Assembly (NCBI GenBank): GCA_039179985.1
Contig: JBCDED010000001.1
Location: forward strand, 62,001 to 126,000
Source of the DNA: JBCCMQ01 sp039179985
GTDB lineage: Bacteria > Pseudomonadota > Alphaproteobacteria > Rhodobacterales > Rhodobacteraceae
Reading direction: 5' to 3'
Length of the DNA: 64,000 bases
Below, in pieces: positions 61,771 through 64,000 of this stretch. The position numbers and the translations under genes were made by a program. Below the pieces are notes generated by a model. That model was not told the origin of the DNA and made no database searches. It saw only the letters and a list, made by a program, of their open reading frames with translations. The stretch's first letter is position 1. Every line of letters begins with the position of its first letter.

Positions 61771-62454
61771 TTAGTAACCTGTGCAGCGCAACACGGCGAC
61801 AGCGGTCTGTCCCAGAACCCGCACGTCCGTGGCAAGCGACTGCTCGCGGTAGTACTTATCGTCGTACTTCGCGCGTGCCGGAAATTCGCATTCGTTGCGG
61901 TCGGAGACCTGCCAGAAGCCCGTGATGCCCGGGCGCATCTTGTAGTAAAGGGTGCCGGGGTAGATAATCTGCTGCGACACCATCATAGGCCGGGGACCGA
62001 CGACGGACATATCACCCACCAGTACGTTGAAAAGCTGCGGCAGCTCATCAATCGACGATTTCCGAATGAAGCTGCCAATCCGGGTGATCCGCGGGTCGAC
62101 ACGCAGCTTCTGGGACCGATCCCATTCAGCCTTCGCGTTCGGGTTCAGCGTAAGATAGGCGGCGAGGATGTCGTCCGCGTTCGCAACCATGCTGCGGAGT
62201 TTCCACATGCTGAACACGCGACCGTCTTTGCCCACGCGATCCTGACGGTAGAAAGGATTGTGGCCGTCAAGAGCGATGATGAGAGCAAACGCTGCGATCA
62301 CGATGGCCGCGAAAGGTGCGACCAGAAGAACAAAACAGATGTCGAGGAGACGTTTGAGGAAGTTTGTATAAAGCCCGGACGAAACCGAGCGCTGATACTC
62401 AGCAACTACAGTCGAGCCTGCCGTATCGGTCAGGTCATTGAAATGAACCGTCAT
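61771..62454 (-). CDS. undecaprenyl-phosphate sugar transferase (exopolysaccharide initiation)
   Basis: A 227-residue protein from ATG 62452-62454 with AGGAG five bases upstream; a GTG two codons earlier sits too close to that site. One N-terminal hydrophobic hairpin (LLDICFVLLVAPFAAIVIAAFALI), then the catalytic domain: NPFYRQDRVGKDGRVFSMWKLRSM, SIDELPQLFNVLVGDMSVVGPRPMM and PGITGFWQVSDRN, all typical of the bacterial sugar transferase family (ExoY/WcaJ C-terminal type). It loads the first sugar phosphate onto the lipid carrier at the inner membrane. Confidence 0.94.
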   Translation of the reverse strand: MTVHFNDLTDTAGSTVVAEYQRSVSSGLYTNFLKRLLDICFVLLVAPFAAIVIAAFALIIALDGHNPFYRQDRVGKDGRVFSMWKLRSMVANADDILAAYLTLNPNAKAEWDRSQKLRVDPRITRIGSFIRKSSIDELPQLFNVLVGDMSVVGPRPMMVSQQIIYPGTLYYKMRPGITGFWQVSDRNECEFPARAKYDDKYYREQSLATDVRVLGQTAVAVLRCTGY

Positions 62455-63078
62455 ACTCACTCCTGGGCAACGCCCGCACGCATCTCACAACTACTCGGCC
62501 CGAAACAACGAACCGTACTCAATATGGATCAGGAATGATCCCCCTAGCAGCGACTTGCTTATATCACTGGTGAGACATCTGGCAAACGATTTAAATTCGA
62601 TGCTTTTGTGTCAGTTTTGCTAAGCACCTTGATTTCGGGGCTTTTTTTGGTGTTGGACTTGACCCTTGACCTTTTGGCCGTTGCCGTGAGTGCACGAAAA
62701 CCTGACAACTGTTGCCAAAACGCAGACAATATTTAGTAGAATCGGGCTGTTGTGGCGACAAGCTAACAAATCCTGTGCGAATCTGCCTTTTCTCTTGGTT
62801 GTGTGGGTACGGGCCTATGTCCGCCGCAGGGCCTCCAAATGGATCGGTGGACCGATTACATTAGGGATTGGAAACAATGAGCGCTGGCTGAAGAGGATGT
62901 CCCACGGGCCGCGCCAGCGGTTGGCCCCTGTGGCGGCAAAGCTTCCATGGGCCAGAGAATAGGATAGACGTGGCTTGGATGCGGAAAGATGTATGTCTAT
63001 TGTCGCCGCGATCTTGGGTAGTGAGTGGCCGCCTACATGTGGCGCGCTTGAAAGGCGTCGCCTTGGGTAAGACGAGTT
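62455..63078. other. 624-base divergent intergenic region of the EPS cluster
   Basis: No gene is supported here. An open frame on the plus strand (62690-62962) lacks a ribosome-binding site, resembles no family and has an unlikely composition. The stretch is AT-richer around 62560-62660 and should carry the promoters of the sugar transferase (-) and the ATPase (+). No defined operator is recognised. Confidence 0.5.
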
Positions 63079-63945
63079 ATGTTGGACGTTCCGGTAATGG
63101 CTGAATTGTATACGGGTTTCTTTGGGCTACGCGAGCGTCCGTTCACGCTGCTGCCAGACCCGGATTTCATCTTCTGGTCGCAACAGCATTCGCGTGCCTT
63201 CTCGGTGCTGGAGTACGGTATTGTCTCGCGCGCGCCCATTACGGTCATCACGGGCGAGGTCGGGGCCGGCAAGACCACACTGGTCCAAGGCCTGCTGAAA
63301 TCGATCTCGGAAGACGTGACGCTGGGCCTGGTGTCTAACGCCGGCACCGAGCGGGGCGAGGTGCTCCACTGGGTGTGCAACGCCCTGGGCATGAGCTTTG
63401 ACCACGAAACGCCCTATGTCGCGCTCTTCCAGCTGTTCCAGGATTTCGTGATCGGGGAATATGCAGCCGGGCGTCGGGTGATCCTGATCTTCGACGAGGC
63501 GCAGACGCTGTCCATGGCTGCCCTCGAAGAGTTGCGGATGCTCACCAACATCAATTCCAACAAGGATGAGCTCTTGCAACTTGTGCTTGTGGGGCAGCCT
63601 GAACTGCGCGCGCTGATCGCGGAACCCGCACTGCGCCAATTCGCGCAGCGGGTGACCGCCAACTATCACTTGCGCGAGATGGACGCGGCGACGACCGCCC
63701 GGTACATTGAACATCGTCTGAAAGTGGCGGGCGGAAGCGGTGCGGAGTTCACCAGTCAAGCTTGCGAAAGAGTGTTTCGATTTACGCGCGGGGTACCGCG
63801 TCTTGTAAATCAGTTGTGCGACTTTTGCCTGGTCTATGCGCTTGCGGAGAACGAGCCGCTTGTCATCGGTAGTGTGGTCGATCAGGTCGTGGAAGATGGC
63901 GTATACTTTCCTGGGTATTCCGGCGTGACGGAGACTGAGAAATGA
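63079..63945 (+). CDS. ExeA-like AAA ATPase of the exopolysaccharide/exosortase cluster
   Basis: A 288-residue ATPase; ATG 63079 is the longest start, ATG 63097 (MAELYTGFFGLRERPF) fits the family start better. Walker A GEVGAGKTT, Walker B VILIFDEAQ, then RMLTNINSNKDELLQLVLVGQPEL and FTRGVPRLVNQLCDFCLVYA, as in the ExeA/GspA-type ATPases found in PEP-CTERM/EPS loci. Likely powers or regulates polysaccharide or protein export at the inner membrane. Overlaps the next gene by ATGA. Confidence 0.9.
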   Translation: MLDVPVMAELYTGFFGLRERPFTLLPDPDFIFWSQQHSRAFSVLEYGIVSRAPITVITGEVGAGKTTLVQGLLKSISEDVTLGLVSNAGTERGEVLHWVCNALGMSFDHETPYVALFQLFQDFVIGEYAAGRRVILIFDEAQTLSMAALEELRMLTNINSNKDELLQLVLVGQPELRALIAEPALRQFAQRVTANYHLREMDAATTARYIEHRLKVAGGSGAEFTSQACERVFRFTRGVPRLVNQLCDFCLVYALAENEPLVIGSVVDQVVEDGVYFPGYSGVTETEK

Positions 63946-64000
63946 ACCTGGACATCAAATATTACCTGTCTGTCCTGCTGCGGCGGCTGCCGCTCATCAT
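63942..64000 (+). CDS. Wzz/chain-length-determinant-like protein (5' end only)
   Basis: Only the first ~19 codons are inside the window: MNLDIKYYLSVLLRRLPLI, a basic, hydrophobic start typical of Wzz/GumC-type polysaccharide co-polymerases whose first helix begins here. ATGA overlap with the ATPase gene. The family call rests on this short segment and on context. Confidence 0.6.
   Translation, partial: MNLDIKYYLSVLLRRLPLI

Noticed and set aside
62690..62962. 90-codon plus-strand frame in the EPS intergenic region
   Set aside because: No ribosome-binding site, no family and unlikely residue composition.

Overview
The window is chromosomal DNA of high GC content from an alphaproteobacterium, most likely a marine member of the Rhodobacteraceae (Roseobacter group). 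I infer this from gene content and order: PerM-hdaA-ppk-ppx, proS near lolCD, a choline-O-sulfate/betaine locus, a propionyl-CoA carboxylase/methylmalonyl-CoA mutase locus with an ScfR-type regulator, FnrL-like sites, and VPLPA-CTERM proteins next to an exopolysaccharide cluster. No rRNA, tRNA, CRISPR array, insertion sequence or prophage was seen.

Layout. 1-1104: the 5' part of a MarC-family membrane protein (-) and yebC (+). 1116-7166 (-): a tightly overlapping six-gene operon that looks like an uncharacterised redox system. It encodes a Rieske/FMN glutamate-synthase-like fusion, a small membrane protein, a ferric-reductase-like haem membrane domain fused to a Rieske domain, a membrane-anchored Cys-rich protein interrupted by an in-frame amber codon, a tiny membrane protein, and a Rieske/thiamine-pyrophosphate enzyme fusion. 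7432-9735: arsC and two exporters. 9732-17088: choline ABC transporter (choXWV) divergent from betI-betC-GST-betA, with a BetI-like operator between. The usual betB is absent and a glutathione S-transferase gene lies between betC and betA.

17163-31390: a secreted nuclease, an FnrL-type promoter for a small DUF465 protein, scfR, an MFS pump, and the propionyl-CoA locus. The propionyl-CoA locus contains pccB, two unknown proteins, RidA, three tandem ~42-residue lipoproteins, a fourth small lipoprotein, pccA, a multipass membrane protein, DUF4174 (opposite strand) and mcm. Palindromic TTTGCAAA motifs lie upstream of scfR, pccB and the pccA transcription unit, which suggests one ScfR regulon. Together pccBA and mcm would carry propionyl-CoA towards succinyl-CoA; an epimerase is not in the window.

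31438-49469: mostly housekeeping and general metabolism: a hydroxyisobutyrate-dehydrogenase-like enzyme, VOC, GNAT, DjlA-like, EEP nuclease, ppx, ppk, hdaA, PerM, proS, a peroxiredoxin, a second TPP enzyme, lolCD, an LDH2 dehydrogenase, DUF1194 and a small cytochrome c. 49574-64000: a surface/exopolysaccharide region. It has two VPLPA-CTERM proteins, TPR proteins, a beta-barrel protein whose apparent start codon is ATA, a Wza-like export protein, an undecaprenyl-phosphate sugar transferase, an ExeA-like ATPase and the start of a Wzz-like chain-length gene. parE, a 3-methyladenine glycosylase and a rhomboid protease are interspersed. The exosortase expected for VPLPA-CTERM proteins is not in the window.
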